From NCBI RefSeq assembly GCF_937870815.1, contig NZ_CALMZS010000142.1:1-34463 (forward strand): a stretch of DNA of 34,463 nt, given 5' to 3'. The stretch comes from an uncultured Brevundimonas sp. (GTDB lineage Bacteria; Pseudomonadota; Alphaproteobacteria; Caulobacterales; Caulobacteraceae). The notes below the pieces were generated by a model. It was not told where the DNA came from, made no database searches, and saw only the letters and a list, made by a program, of their open reading frames with translations. Position 1 is the first letter of the stretch. The number at the start of each line of letters is the position of its first letter. A program made the translations under genes and the position numbers. Of the stretch, positions 25,228 to 32,721 are shown one piece after another.

Positions 25228-25653
25228 TCAGGCCTCGAACTTCGGCAGCATGTCGGGCGGGACGCGATGGGGCCGCAGGGTTCCGGCGTCGACCAGCACC
25301 CATTCGGACACGCCCTGGGCGCACAGCCGGCCGTCGCCGTCCTCGATGCGGACGTAACGGTCGAAGCGCGGTCCGCGCGGCTCGCCGACCCAGGTGCGGG
25401 CCTTGACCCCGGCCGCGCCGGGGGCCAGCGGGCGGAAATAGTCGATCTCGTGGCGGACGGCGACCCATGACCAGCGGGCGCGGGTCCGTGCGTCGAAGCG
25501 GGCGTTCCAGTGGGCCGTGCCGGCGTCCTGGAGCCAGCCGACATAGACGACGTTGTTGACGTGGCCGTTGTCGTCGATGTGCTCGGGCCGGACCTCCAGC
25601 GGGACGATGAAGATCTCGCGGTCGGCCCGGGGCTCGAGCTGGGCCTTCGCCAT
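25228..25653 (-). CDS. Acyl-CoA thioesterase, 4HBT (YbgC/FadM) family
   Basis: A 141-residue hot-dog-fold thioesterase that hydrolyses acyl-CoA thioesters. The family motif EHIDDNGHVNNVVYVGWLQDA (positions ~24-44, shown in parts: EHIDDNGHVNN and YVGWLQ) carries the catalytic Asp and the following helix. The strands RHEIDYFRPL and RFDRYVRIEDGDG follow. Its ATG overlaps the stop of grxD by the four bases ATGA, so it is translated with grxD and is last in the bolA operon. Substrate chain length is not predictable. Confidence 0.9.
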   Translation of the reverse strand: MAKAQLEPRADREIFIVPLEVRPEHIDDNGHVNNVVYVGWLQDAGTAHWNARFDARTRARWSWVAVRHEIDYFRPLAPGAAGVKARTWVGEPRGPRFDRYVRIEDGDGRLCAQGVSEWVLVDAGTLRPHRVPPDMLPKFEA

Positions 25654-26009
25654 CAGGCGTCGGCGTCGCCGAGGGGCACGCCCTTGTCGGCGAGCAGGGC
25701 CTGGAGCTCGCCGGCGTTGAACATCTCGCGGACGATGTCGGAGCCGCCGACGAACTCGCCCTTCACATAGAGCTGGGGAATGGTCGGCCAGTCGCTGAAG
25801 CTCTTGACGCCGTCGCGAAGCGCCTCGTCCTGCATCACGTCGACGCCGACGAAGGGGGCGCCGACGTGGTCGAGAATCTGCACCGCCAGCGAGGAGAAGC
25901 CGCAGCGCGGCGCGTCGGGGGTGCCCTTCATGAACAGGACGACGTCGTGATCCTTCACCGTATCGGCGATGAAGGCGTGGACGGGATTGGCGACGGCTTG
26001 ATCGGTCAC
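25653..26009 (-). CDS. grxD: Monothiol glutaredoxin (Grx4/GrxD)
   Basis: A 118-residue monothiol glutaredoxin with the CGFS active site (Cys36), which binds a [2Fe-2S] cluster with glutathione and passes it to target proteins. KGTPDAPRCGFS, the SDWPTIPQLYVKGEFVGG segment with the cis-Pro, and the GSDIV loop for glutathione are all present. It lies in one operon with bolA, its usual partner in cluster transfer and iron sensing, with a degenerate aldo/keto reductase between them. The downstream thioesterase start overlaps its stop. Confidence 0.96.
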   Translation of the reverse strand: MTDQAVANPVHAFIADTVKDHDVVLFMKGTPDAPRCGFSSLAVQILDHVGAPFVGVDVMQDEALRDGVKSFSDWPTIPQLYVKGEFVGGSDIVREMFNAGELQALLADKGVPLGDADA

Positions 26010-26093
26010 GGCTGCTGGCCCTTCGGTGAAGGCCGTCAGCTAGGGACCCCGGCGGGCCGGGTCAAGGCGCCGGAAGGTCCCGGGGCGGCGGGG

Positions 26094-27011
26094 TCAGGCC
26101 ACCTTGGCCCCGGCGACGCGGGCCATCTCGATCTGGGCGGCCAGGCCCGGCGGCATGTCCCGATCGGGCACCAGCGAGAGCATGTTGAGCCGTTCGGCGT
26201 CGCCGGCGCGGATCAGCACGCTGGAGACCGAGGGATCGCTGAGCGCATAGGCCAGGCAGATGGCCTCGGCCGGCCAGTTGTTGGTCTGGTGCAGGAAGGC
26301 GAAGGCGCCGGCGTGGGCGAGCGGGTTGTGCCGGGTCTTCGGTCCGCCGAAGCCGAAGAAGCCCTTTTTCGGCTGATGCACGGCCGCGGCCTTTTTCGCC
26401 GTATCGAGGCTCTCGGGGAAATAGTCGTAGACGAAGATGGCCATGTCGGCCTCGCGGGCGATGCGCAGGCGCGAGCGGATCTGCCACGGCGAATTGACGT
26501 GCAGCGGCGAGGCCAGCACGTCGAAGGCCCCGGTCGAGACGTAGGTGTCCATGACGTCGCCCTCGCCGGAGATGCCGAGCAGGCGGACCCGTTCGGTGGC
26601 GCGCAGGGCCTTGAGGGCGTTCAGCGTGGTCTGCGGCAGTTCGTGTTCGGCCGGCTCGTCGAGCAGGGCGAGGTCGAACCAGCCCAGGCCGGAGATGGCC
26701 AGGGCCCGGTCGATGGCCGAGGTGATGCCCTCGGCCGAAAAATCGCGGTCCGAGCCGCGGCGGCCGTCGCCGGCGCCGAGGGTCAGGGACACCTGCACCA
26801 GCTTGCGCTCGACGTGCCGCAGGGCCTGGCCGAGCACCTCGGCGAGAACCGGGTCGGCGGTTTCCAGCCGATAGCTGTTGATGCCGGCTTCCAGCGCCGA
26901 ATAGACCAGATCGCGGCCGGCTTCGGGACCCTGGGCGATATCGCGGGGACCGAGGCTGAGCGTCAGCGCCGAGACCGCCTTGCCGGCGTGGCCGAAGGGA
27001 CGGTAGCGCAT
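26094..27011 (-). CDS. Degenerate aldo/keto reductase-fold protein
   Basis: A 305-residue protein with the TIM-barrel pattern of aldo/keto reductases (MRYRPFGHAGKAVSALTLSL start, GLGWFDLALL, GISGEGDVM, and SDPSVSSVLIRAGDAERL near the NADP site). The catalytic Asp, Tyr, Lys and His do not show at their places. GINSYRLETADPVLAEVLG replaces the usual D-T-A-x2-Y-G, VSLTLG has no Lys, and LALLDEP has Asp where LLH is expected. An extra Lys/Gly/Phe-rich loop (KKGFFGFGGPK) is inserted near residue 225. It probably binds a nucleotide or partner without reductase activity. Two bases separate it from bolA; it is coupled to bolA and grxD. Confidence 0.85.
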   Translation of the reverse strand: MRYRPFGHAGKAVSALTLSLGPRDIAQGPEAGRDLVYSALEAGINSYRLETADPVLAEVLGQALRHVERKLVQVSLTLGAGDGRRGSDRDFSAEGITSAIDRALAISGLGWFDLALLDEPAEHELPQTTLNALKALRATERVRLLGISGEGDVMDTYVSTGAFDVLASPLHVNSPWQIRSRLRIAREADMAIFVYDYFPESLDTAKKAAAVHQPKKGFFGFGGPKTRHNPLAHAGAFAFLHQTNNWPAEAICLAYALSDPSVSSVLIRAGDAERLNMLSLVPDRDMPPGLAAQIEMARVAGAKVA

Positions 27012-27013
27012 CT

Positions 27014-27268
27014 TCAGTCTCCTGCCGGGGAGGCGTTGGCCGGGGCCGAGGTTTCGAGCGCCAGCGCGTGCAGTTCGCCGCCCATCCTGCCCTTCAACGC
27101 CGCATAGACGAGCTGGTGCTGACGGACGCGGGGCAGGCCCGCGAAGGCGGCGGAGACGATGCGGGCGCGATAGTGGTCGCCGTCGCCGGCCAGATCGTCG
27201 ATGACGATCTCGGCGTCGGGGAAGGCTTCGGCCAGATGGCCGCGAAGCTCTTCGACGGGCATGGGCAT
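27014..27268 (-). CDS. bolA: BolA family protein
   Basis: An 84-residue BolA/IbaG-type protein, which forms complexes with monothiol glutaredoxins around a [2Fe-2S] cluster. The class II KH-like fold is visible: VEELRGHLAEAFPDAEIVIDDL (first helix and strand), GDHYRARIVSAAF with the His ligand candidate, then GLPRVRQHQLVYAALKGRM and a final ELHALALET strand containing the second conserved His. It is the first gene of the bolA - aldo/keto reductase - grxD - thioesterase operon. A second in-frame ATG at codon 3 leaves the start slightly uncertain. Confidence 0.93.
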   Translation of the reverse strand: MPMPVEELRGHLAEAFPDAEIVIDDLAGDGDHYRARIVSAAFAGLPRVRQHQLVYAALKGRMGGELHALALETSAPANASPAGD

Positions 27269-27331
27269 GGGGCGGGCGGTCTCCGGATCCGGGGGCCAGA
27301 ATGCCCCGTAAACCTTAATGTCCGGCTACGC

Positions 27332-27850
27332 TCAGGCGGCCGTGCGCTCGAACAGGACCACCGGCTCGCCCTTGTAGGTCGTCTCGACGTAGGGGGCGTA
27401 GCCGGCGCGCCTCGCCAGGGCGATCGAGGGAGCGTTGTCCGGCGAAATCATGCAGACCGTGCGCGGGGCGTTCAGCGCCTCGTCGCACCAGGCGAGGGCG
27501 GCCGACAGGGCTTCGAAGGCGAGGCCCCGGCCCTGGAAACGGGGATGGACGCCCCAGCCCAGCTCGGGCGCGTCAAAGGGGGGGTCGAGAAGGCGGTGGT
27601 AGTCCAGCACGCCGAGGCCGCCGACGTATTCGCCGGTGTCCTTCAGCCGGACGGTCCAGTTGCCGTGGCCGAGCGCCTCCCAGTGGCCGATGTCGCGCAG
27701 CAGACGGAACCAGACGTCCTCGGACGACAGCGGCGTGGGGAGGATGTGGCGGATGAAGGCGGGATCGGCCCACAGCGCCTTGAGGTCCTCGTAGTCGGAC
27801 ACGGCCACCGGGGTCAGGGCCAGGCGTTCGGTGATCAGGGTGCTGGTCAT
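27332..27850 (-). CDS. GNAT-family N-acetyltransferase (RimJ/RimL type)
   Basis: A 172-residue acetyltransferase of the RimJ/RimL-like branch. It begins with MTSTLITERLALTPVAVSD, typical of enzymes that acetylate a protein N-terminus or small amine with acetyl-CoA. The cofactor loop appears as ELGWGVHPRFQGRGLAFEAL (residues ~92-111, Q/R-x2-G-x-G/A), followed by CMISPDNAPSIALARRAGYA. The acceptor cannot be predicted. It lies between bolA and radC on the same strand but with gaps of 63 and 108 bases. Confidence 0.9.
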   Translation of the reverse strand: MTSTLITERLALTPVAVSDYEDLKALWADPAFIRHILPTPLSSEDVWFRLLRDIGHWEALGHGNWTVRLKDTGEYVGGLGVLDYHRLLDPPFDAPELGWGVHPRFQGRGLAFEALSAALAWCDEALNAPRTVCMISPDNAPSIALARRAGYAPYVETTYKGEPVVLFERTAA

Positions 27851-27958
27851 GCGGGCTCGCGGGCGGCGGCGGCTTCGGATTCGGCGACAGGTTAGGTCAA
27901 ACCCGGCGGGGGCGCGAACCGTCGGCGACGCGCCGCCGAGGACGGCCGCCCAGCCCCG

Positions 27959-28675
27959 TCACATCAGGCCCAGCTGTTTGAAACTGGCCACGCCGTCGCG
28001 GCCGACGACGAGATGGTCGTGAACGGACAGGCCGAGCGCCCCGGCCGCCTCGATGACCTGTCGGGTCATGTCGATGTCGGGCCGCGACGGGGTCGGGTCG
28101 CCCGAGGGGTGGTTGTGGACGATGATCATCGCCTTGGCCGACAGCTCCAGCGCCCGGCGCACCACCTCGCGCGGATAGACCGGGGCGTGGTCGACGGTGC
28201 CGCGGTTCTGGATCTCGTCGAGGATCAGCTGGTTGCGGTTGTCGAGATAGAGGACGCGGAACTGCTCGCGCGGCTCGTGCTGGAGCGACAGGCGGACGTA
28301 GGCGAGCAGGGCGGTCCAGGACGAGATGACGGTGCGCCTGCCGGCTTCCTCGAGCGCGACGCGGCGCGCCACCTCGTGCAGGGCGGCGAGGTCGAGGGCG
28401 GTCTCGGCGCCGACGGCCTTGGTCCGGCCGCGCGCATCCTCGGCCCGGACCGTCATCAGATTCTCGACCGAGGCGGCGAGGACGGCGGCCAGCGAGCCGA
28501 ACCGGGCCAGCAGGGCCTTGGCGATCGGCTTGACGTCGCCCTGCGGCTGGCTGCGGAACAGGAACAGCTCGAGCAGTTCGTAGTCGGGCAGGTGGGCGAG
28601 GCCGGCGCCCCGGGCCCGATCGCGCAGCCGTTCGCGATGGCCGGCGTGGTGGGGTTTGGGCCGGGCGCCGTTCAT
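27959..28675 (-). CDS. radC: RadC family JAMM-fold protein
   Basis: A 238-residue RadC protein. The N-terminal helix-hairpin-helix region ([28 protein letters not shown]) is followed by the MPN+/JAMM domain with the metal motif [14 protein letters not shown]. The role of RadC in DNA repair is disputed; the JAMM metal site suggests a peptidase or other hydrolase. Its start lies two bases after the stop of the TumA-like antitoxin, so the toxin-antitoxin pair and radC are probably on one transcript. In related genomes map and radC are often neighbours, which makes the pair between them an insertion. Confidence 0.94.
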   Translation of the reverse strand: MNGARPKPHHAGHRERLRDRARGAGLAHLPDYELLELFLFRSQPQGDVKPIAKALLARFGSLAAVLAASVENLMTVRAEDARGRTKAVGAETALDLAALHEVARRVALEEAGRRTVISSWTALLAYVRLSLQHEPREQFRVLYLDNRNQLILDEIQNRGTVDHAPVYPREVVRRALELSAKAMIIVHNHPSGDPTPSRPDIDMTRQVIEAAGALGLSVHDHLVVGRDGVASFKQLGLM

Positions 28676-28677
28676 GC

Positions 28678-29094
28678 TCAGGCGGCGGCCTGCTGATTGG
28701 AAAGGCTCAGATGGAAGTGGTGATACGGAAAGACGACCTTGCCCGACTCGCCTCGCCGGATCACGCCCGCCTTCATCAGGGCGGTGACATCGCCATGCAC
28801 GGCCTTCACGTCGCGCGCGACCTTCCGAGCGACTTCACGAATGCTGAGTTCGCCGGCTCCGGCCATGACGGTCAGAATTTCCCAGCGCTTGCCGGAGAGC
28901 ACCCGCCACATCAGATCGGTGGAGATGAAGCTGTGCTCCGCATAGCCTCGGCTTTTGCCCGTGGTCCAGTCTTCGCTGATGTCCGACCAGAAGTCCGCGT
29001 CACTTTTCACGGTGAAGACGACCGTGTCGAACTCGCCATTCTCGTACGTCCCGACTGAAATCCGTTTCGAGCTGACCGATACTGTTGAACTCAT
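28678..29094 (-). CDS. TumA-like (HVO_A0114-type) winged-helix antitoxin
   Basis: A 138-residue protein. The C-terminal half is a winged helix ([60 protein letters not shown]) like the HVO_A0114 DNA-binding antitoxins that accompany TumE-type toxins. The N-terminal ~60 residues ([20 protein letters not shown]) probably bind the toxin. The ATG at 29094 follows GAGGAGA by 7 bases, which decides the start over upstream alternatives. It overlaps the toxin gene by 95 bases in another frame. It should neutralise the toxin and repress the operon through the palindrome at 29306-29329. Confidence 0.8.
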   Translation of the reverse strand: MSSTVSVSSKRISVGTYENGEFDTVVFTVKSDADFWSDISEDWTTGKSRGYAEHSFISTDLMWRVLSGKRWEILTVMAGAGELSIREVARKVARDVKAVHGDVTALMKAGVIRRGESGKVVFPYHHFHLSLSNQQAAA

Positions 29095-29308
29095 AGCGCG
29101 TCTCCTCATCGTCGATGTGCCGGTGATCGCCCTTGCCGCGTTCATTGTCATAACGCACCACGCAGACGTCATCGCAGACATAGGCGAAACTGTATTTGTA
29201 GCGATGCGCGGAACCGAAGACGGGGGTTGAAACCTCCCACACCAGGACGTGCAGGACCTCATCGTCGCCGATCACGCGATCGTATCGAGATACAAGCCGC
29301 GCCCTCAT
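29000..29308 (-). CDS. TumE-like (DUF6516) toxin
   Basis: A 102-residue protein with the DUF6516/TumE pattern: HRYKYSFAYVCDDVCVVRYD, then [22 protein letters not shown], and a final [10 protein letters not shown] helix. The His/Asp/Lys cluster in KGDHRH is a candidate active site. TumE-type proteins are classed as type II toxins, but the molecular target is not established to my knowledge. The gene comes first, with the winged-helix antitoxin downstream, and lies in the long intergenic stretch between map and radC. Its composition is less GC-rich than the neighbours, which fits recent transfer. The mRNA is probably leaderless (see promoter). Confidence 0.8.
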   Translation of the reverse strand: MRARLVSRYDRVIGDDEVLHVLVWEVSTPVFGSAHRYKYSFAYVCDDVCVVRYDNERGKGDHRHIDDEETRYEFNSIGQLETDFSRDVREWRVRHGRLHREK

Positions 29309-29329
29309 GTTGGACTATGCTCCAACATG
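29306..29329 (-). promoter_or_regulatory. Palindromic operator over the toxin start codon
   Basis: Perfect inverted repeat CATGTTGGA-N6-TCCAACATG; one end is the toxin ATG itself. It overlaps the -10 box, so a bound antitoxin or antitoxin-toxin complex would block both polymerase and start codon, a typical arrangement for self-repressed toxin-antitoxin operons. Confidence 0.75.
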
Positions 29330-29343
29330 GTCGGTGTTGTCAA
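29308..29343 (-). promoter_or_regulatory. Promoter of the TumE/TumA pair, probably leaderless
   Basis: On the minus strand a perfect TTGACA (29338-29343) and CATAGT (29314-29319) are 18 bases apart. Only five bases separate the -10 from the toxin ATG, so transcription should begin at or next to the A of the start codon. No ribosome site is then possible. Confidence 0.6.
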
Positions 29344-29386
29344 ACGGTCCAACGGCGCCTCCCCCCGCTCCGGAGGACAACCTATC

Positions 29387-30208
29387 CTAGAATTTCGGCC
29401 GGAACAGTCCCGCCGGGCTGGCGCTGAACAGTTCGACGCCGTCCGCGGTGACGCCGACGGTGTGCTCGCACTGGGCCGACAGGGACTTGTCGCGGGTCAC
29501 GGCGGTCCAGCCGTCGGACAGCACCTTCACGTGCGGCTTGCCGAGGTTCACCATCGGCTCGACGGTGAAGAACATGCCCTCCCTGAGGGTCGCGCCGTCG
29601 CCGCGGCGGCCGTAGTGCAGGACGTTGGGGCTGTCGTGGAACAGCCGGCCGATGCCGTGGCCGCAGAAGTCGCGGACCACCGACATCCGGGCGGCCTCGA
29701 CCACCTGCTGGATGGCGTAGCCGATGTCGCCGAAGGTGGCGCCGGGCCGGATCACCGCCAGGCCGGCCTCGAGCGCGTCATAGGTGACGTCGATCAGCTT
29801 GCGGGCCCGGGCGTTGACGTTCCCGACCGGATACATGCGGCTGGAGTCGCCGTGCCAGCCGTCGACGATGACGGTGTGGTCGATGTTGACGATGTCGCCG
29901 TCCTTCAGGATCTTGTCGCCGGGAATGCCGTGGCAGACGACGTGGTTGATCGAGGTGCAGACGGTCTTCTCATACCCCTTGTAGCCGAGGCAGGCGGGCA
30001 GGGCCCCGTGGTCGAGGGTGAAGTCGCGGATGCGGTCGTCGATCTCGCCGGTGGTGACGCCCGGAACCACGTACGGCGTGATCATGTCGAGCGCCTCGGC
30101 GACCAGGCGGCCGGCCTTGCGCATGGCCTCGAAAGCCTCGTCGTCGTGGACGCGGATTTCGTGGGTGCGGACGAAGGCGTCGCTGTCCAGTTCGGGGGTC
30201 TCGTACAT
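29387..30208 (-). CDS. map: Type I methionine aminopeptidase
   Basis: A 273-residue enzyme that removes the initiator Met from nascent proteins. The pita-bread fold is complete, with the five metal ligands in order: two Asp in NIDHTVIVDGWHGDSSRMY, His in FCGHGIG, Glu in FTVEPMV and Glu in QCEHTV. The N-terminal ~25 residues (YETPELDSDAF-x4-EIRVHD) extend the E. coli form, as is common in this class. It lies upstream of the TumE/TumA pair on the same strand with 78 bases between, and diverges from the cinA-like gene. Confidence 0.97.
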   Translation of the reverse strand: MYETPELDSDAFVRTHEIRVHDDEAFEAMRKAGRLVAEALDMITPYVVPGVTTGEIDDRIRDFTLDHGALPACLGYKGYEKTVCTSINHVVCHGIPGDKILKDGDIVNIDHTVIVDGWHGDSSRMYPVGNVNARARKLIDVTYDALEAGLAVIRPGATFGDIGYAIQQVVEAARMSVVRDFCGHGIGRLFHDSPNVLHYGRRGDGATLREGMFFTVEPMVNLGKPHVKVLSDGWTAVTRDKSLSAQCEHTVGVTADGVELFSASPAGLFRPKF

Positions 30209-30320
30209 CAGGCTCGGCTTTCGCGCGGGGAGGCGCAGGCTGCGGTTCAGACGGCGATCATAACACAGATGCTCAAGGCCGCACGATGACCGGACGGCGG
30301 CGGCAGTCTAGCGTGCGGAG

Positions 30321-31073
30321 ATGACCGAATCCTCCCCCACCGCCGCCGTGCTGATCATCGGCGACGAGGTGCTGTCCGGCCGGACCCAGGACACCAATCT
30401 GACTGCCATCGCCCGGTTCCTGGCGGCGCTCGGGATCGACCTGCTGGAGGCGCGGACGGTCGGAGACCGCGAGGCGCAGATCGTCGAGGCGCTGAACGCG
30501 CTGCGGGCGGGGCACGACTATGTCTTCACCACCGGCGGCATCGGGCCGACGCATGACGACATCACCGCCGAGGCGGTGGCGGCGGCGTTCGGGGTGGATC
30601 TGCCGGAGCATCCGGCGGCCCTGGCCCTGCTCGAGCGGCGCTATGGCGACCGGCTGAATGCGGCGCGGCGGCGGATGGCGCGGATTCCGGAGGGCGGGAC
30701 GCTGATCGCCAATCCGGTGACCGACGCGCCGGGGTTCCAGATCGGCAATGTCTTCGTCATGGCCGGGGTGCCGAAGATCATGACGGCCATGCTGGAGGAC
30801 GTGGCCCGCCGGCTGAGGAAGGGCGCGGTGGTGCATGCGCGGACGGTGCGGGTGACCGGGGTCGGCGAGGGCGACGTGGCGGACCTGCTGACGGCGGCGG
30901 CGGCGGCGAACCGCGACCTCAGCTTCGGCAGCTATCCGTTCGGCGCGGGGACCGTGGGCGAGATCGGGACGAATCTCGTGGTGCGCGGGCGGGACGAGGC
31001 GGCCGTGGAGGCGGCGGTGGAGAGGCTGCGGGCGGACCTGGCGGCGGCCGGGATCGCAGATGTCCTAACCTGA
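30321..31073 (+). CDS. CinA-like molybdopterin-binding domain protein
   Basis: A 250-residue protein with only the N-terminal, molybdopterin-binding-like domain of CinA; the C-terminal nicotinamide-nucleotide amidase domain is absent. Key segments: IIGDEVLSGRTQDTN at the start, VFTTGGIGPTHDDIT (Gly/Asp-rich ligand loop), and NPVTDAPGFQIGNVFVMAGVPKIM. Family members of this form may cleave ADP-ribose or related nucleotides. It is divergent from map with a 112-base gap. A CCTTCTCCC/GGGAGAAGG hairpin starts 2 bases after the stop. Confidence 0.88.
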   Translation: MTESSPTAAVLIIGDEVLSGRTQDTNLTAIARFLAALGIDLLEARTVGDREAQIVEALNALRAGHDYVFTTGGIGPTHDDITAEAVAAAFGVDLPEHPAALALLERRYGDRLNAARRRMARIPEGGTLIANPVTDAPGFQIGNVFVMAGVPKIMTAMLEDVARRLRKGAVVHARTVRVTGVGEGDVADLLTAAAAANRDLSFGSYPFGAGTVGEIGTNLVVRGRDEAAVEAAVERLRADLAAAGIADVLT

Positions 31074-31074
31074 T

Positions 31075-31228
31075 CCTTCTCCCATTGGGAGAAGGTGGCG
31101 CGCAGCGCCGGATGAGGGTCGGGTGGTTGGAGCGGCGAAGCCGCCCCCGGATAGTCGACCCTCACCCTTTCGCGCAAGGACGACGGCTACGCCGCCGTGC
31201 GCTCAAGCCCTCTCCCATCGGGAGAGGG
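31075..31228. repeat. Paired-hairpin repeat unit between cinA-like and xylanase genes
   Basis: Hairpins at 31075-31095 (CCTTCTCCC/GGGAGAAGG) and 31208-31228 (CCCTCTCCC/GGGAGAGGG) stand at the two ends of the gap between convergent genes, each touching a stop codon. GGGTCGGGTGG inside the left end is matched by GACCCTCACCC inside the right half. The unit is 154 bp, the same length as that at 6287-6440. It probably also terminates both genes. Confidence 0.75.
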
Positions 31229-32308
31229 TCAGCGCGCGAAGGCCGCCGTCACCGCCTGATAGGCCGGGTTCGCACGTCCCCGAGCGTCGAGCAGCAAGGG
31301 GCTGTCGTCGCCGCGGCCGTCGCGGACCAGCCAGCTGTCGACGTCGCGCAGGCCCCAGGTGGTGAAGGCGTAGCGCTGGCCTTCCGGCAGGGCCATGAAG
31401 GCCTCGGCCAGTTCGCCGACGCGGGCGACCTGCCGGGCCCGGCGTTCGGCGGTGGAGCGCAGGTCGGGCAGGCGGCCGCCTTCGCGCCGCATCGGGAAGT
31501 CCAGCTCGGAGACATGGATGGGCAGGCCCAGCGAGGCGGCGTCGCGGAAGAAGGCGGTGATCCGGCCGGCCGGGATTTCGATGTCGAGGTGCGACTGCGT
31601 GCCGATGCCGCCGATCGGGGCGCCGAGCCTGAGCAGGCGCTCGACGAGCCGGAGGAAGGTCGCGCCTTTCGCCGGGATGTTCTCGAGATTGTATTCATTG
31701 AGGAACAGGACGGCGTCGGGGTCGGCGGCGCGGGCCTGTTCGAAGGCGCGGACCATGTAGCCGTCCATGCCCAGCGCCCGGCTCCAGTGACAGTCGCGCA
31801 GGCCGTCGCCGTCCTCCGCCACCGGCTCGTTGACCACGTCCCAGCCGGCCATCTGTCCGCGATGGCGGCCGACCAGAGCGGCGATGTAGCGGTCGTATTC
31901 GGCGGCGAAGCGGGCGCGCGGGACGTCATCGTTGAAGACCTCGCCGCCCTGCGAATACCAGATCACCGTATGGCCATGGACGCGCAGCCCATGGTCCCGG
32001 GCGAAGCCGACGACACGGTCCGAGGCCGAGAAGTCATGGCTGAAGCCGGGCCCGAGCGTGCGCTCCATCTTCTGCTCCCACTCGGGCGTCAGCTGGGAGC
32101 AGTGGCGCAGCACCTGTTCGACCCAGTCGGCCTGGTCGAGCTGCCAGGTCATGCCGGTGGCTCCGAACGGACAGGGCGCGATGGATTTCAGCGGCGGGGC
32201 GAGGGGACCGTCCGCTGGCCGGGCGGCGGCGAAGCGGTCGCAGGCGGCCAGGGCGATCGGCGCGGCGAGGAGGGCGCGGCGGTTCAGGCGCGGCGGGTCA
32301 GCCCGCAC
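31229..32308 (-). CDS. GH10 endo-1,4-beta-xylanase, exported lipoprotein
   Basis: A 359-residue glycoside hydrolase family 10 enzyme that cuts the backbone of xylan. The acid/base Glu161 is in WDVVNEP and the nucleophile Glu269 in HVSELDF; NEYNLE and THTVIWYS-like strands (HGHTVIWYSQ) complete the active cleft. The N-terminus has twin Arg (LNRRALLAAP) before a hydrophobic core and a lipobox LAAC at Cys23, so it is probably a Tat- or Sec-exported lipoprotein. It starts at GTG 32308 inside the end of fliJ (11-base overlap), so it is read with the flagellar genes although its job is unrelated. Confidence 0.9.
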   Translation of the reverse strand: MRADPPRLNRRALLAAPIALAACDRFAAARPADGPLAPPLKSIAPCPFGATGMTWQLDQADWVEQVLRHCSQLTPEWEQKMERTLGPGFSHDFSASDRVVGFARDHGLRVHGHTVIWYSQGGEVFNDDVPRARFAAEYDRYIAALVGRHRGQMAGWDVVNEPVAEDGDGLRDCHWSRALGMDGYMVRAFEQARAADPDAVLFLNEYNLENIPAKGATFLRLVERLLRLGAPIGGIGTQSHLDIEIPAGRITAFFRDAASLGLPIHVSELDFPMRREGGRLPDLRSTAERRARQVARVGELAEAFMALPEGQRYAFTTWGLRDVDSWLVRDGRGDDSPLLLDARGRANPAYQAVTAAFAR

Positions 32309-32708
32309 GGCGCCTCAGGCCCAGCTCGTCGAAGGCGGCGGTCTCGCGCTTGCCGGCGGCGATCAGGCGGTTCAGCCGGGTGGTCTCGGCGACGTGCTCG
32401 AACTTCTTCAGCTCCTCGAAGGCGCCGCTGAGGGCGTCGCGGGCCCCCTCCTCCTCGGCGCTGATCTCGACGACGTCCGCCTCGGCCGCGGATTTGCGCA
32501 GCTTCCAGCCGTTCAGATAGGCCTGCAGCAGCAGGGCGGCCTCGGCGTCGTCGCGGGCCCGCTGCTGTTCGATCTCGGCCTCGGCCTCGAGCACGGCGAT
32601 GCGCATTTCGGCGGAGGCTCTACGGGCGGTGATCCCGGCCAGACGCTTCTGCAGCGTCTCGACCTCGTAGCTGGAGATGCGGATCAGGGATTGGGCCCAG
32701 GCGGTCAT
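32298..32708 (-). CDS. fliJ: Flagellar export protein FliJ
   Basis: A 136-residue coiled-coil protein of the flagellar type III export apparatus. It works as the stalk of the FliI ATPase ring and helps escort chaperones to the gate. Sequence identity across this family is low. The call rests on length, a predicted all-helical, charged-heptad composition (for example [20 protein letters not shown] and [20 protein letters not shown]) and its place directly after fliI on the same strand, 13 bases away. The start at ATG 32708 is reasonable. Confidence 0.88.
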   Translation of the reverse strand: MTAWAQSLIRISSYEVETLQKRLAGITARRASAEMRIAVLEAEAEIEQQRARDDAEAALLLQAYLNGWKLRKSAAEADVVEISAEEEGARDALSGAFEELKKFEHVAETTRLNRLIAAGKRETAAFDELGLRRRAG

Positions 32709-32721
32709 GCGGCGTCTCCGG

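Noticed and set aside
23842..25406. Plus-strand frames opposite the ComEC-like gene
   Set aside because: Overlap fully with the MBL motifs on the other strand and show no signal or domain.
29249..30289. 346-residue plus-strand frame opposite map
   Set aside because: Shadow of methionine aminopeptidase; begins within the toxin-antitoxin operator region and lacks a ribosome site.
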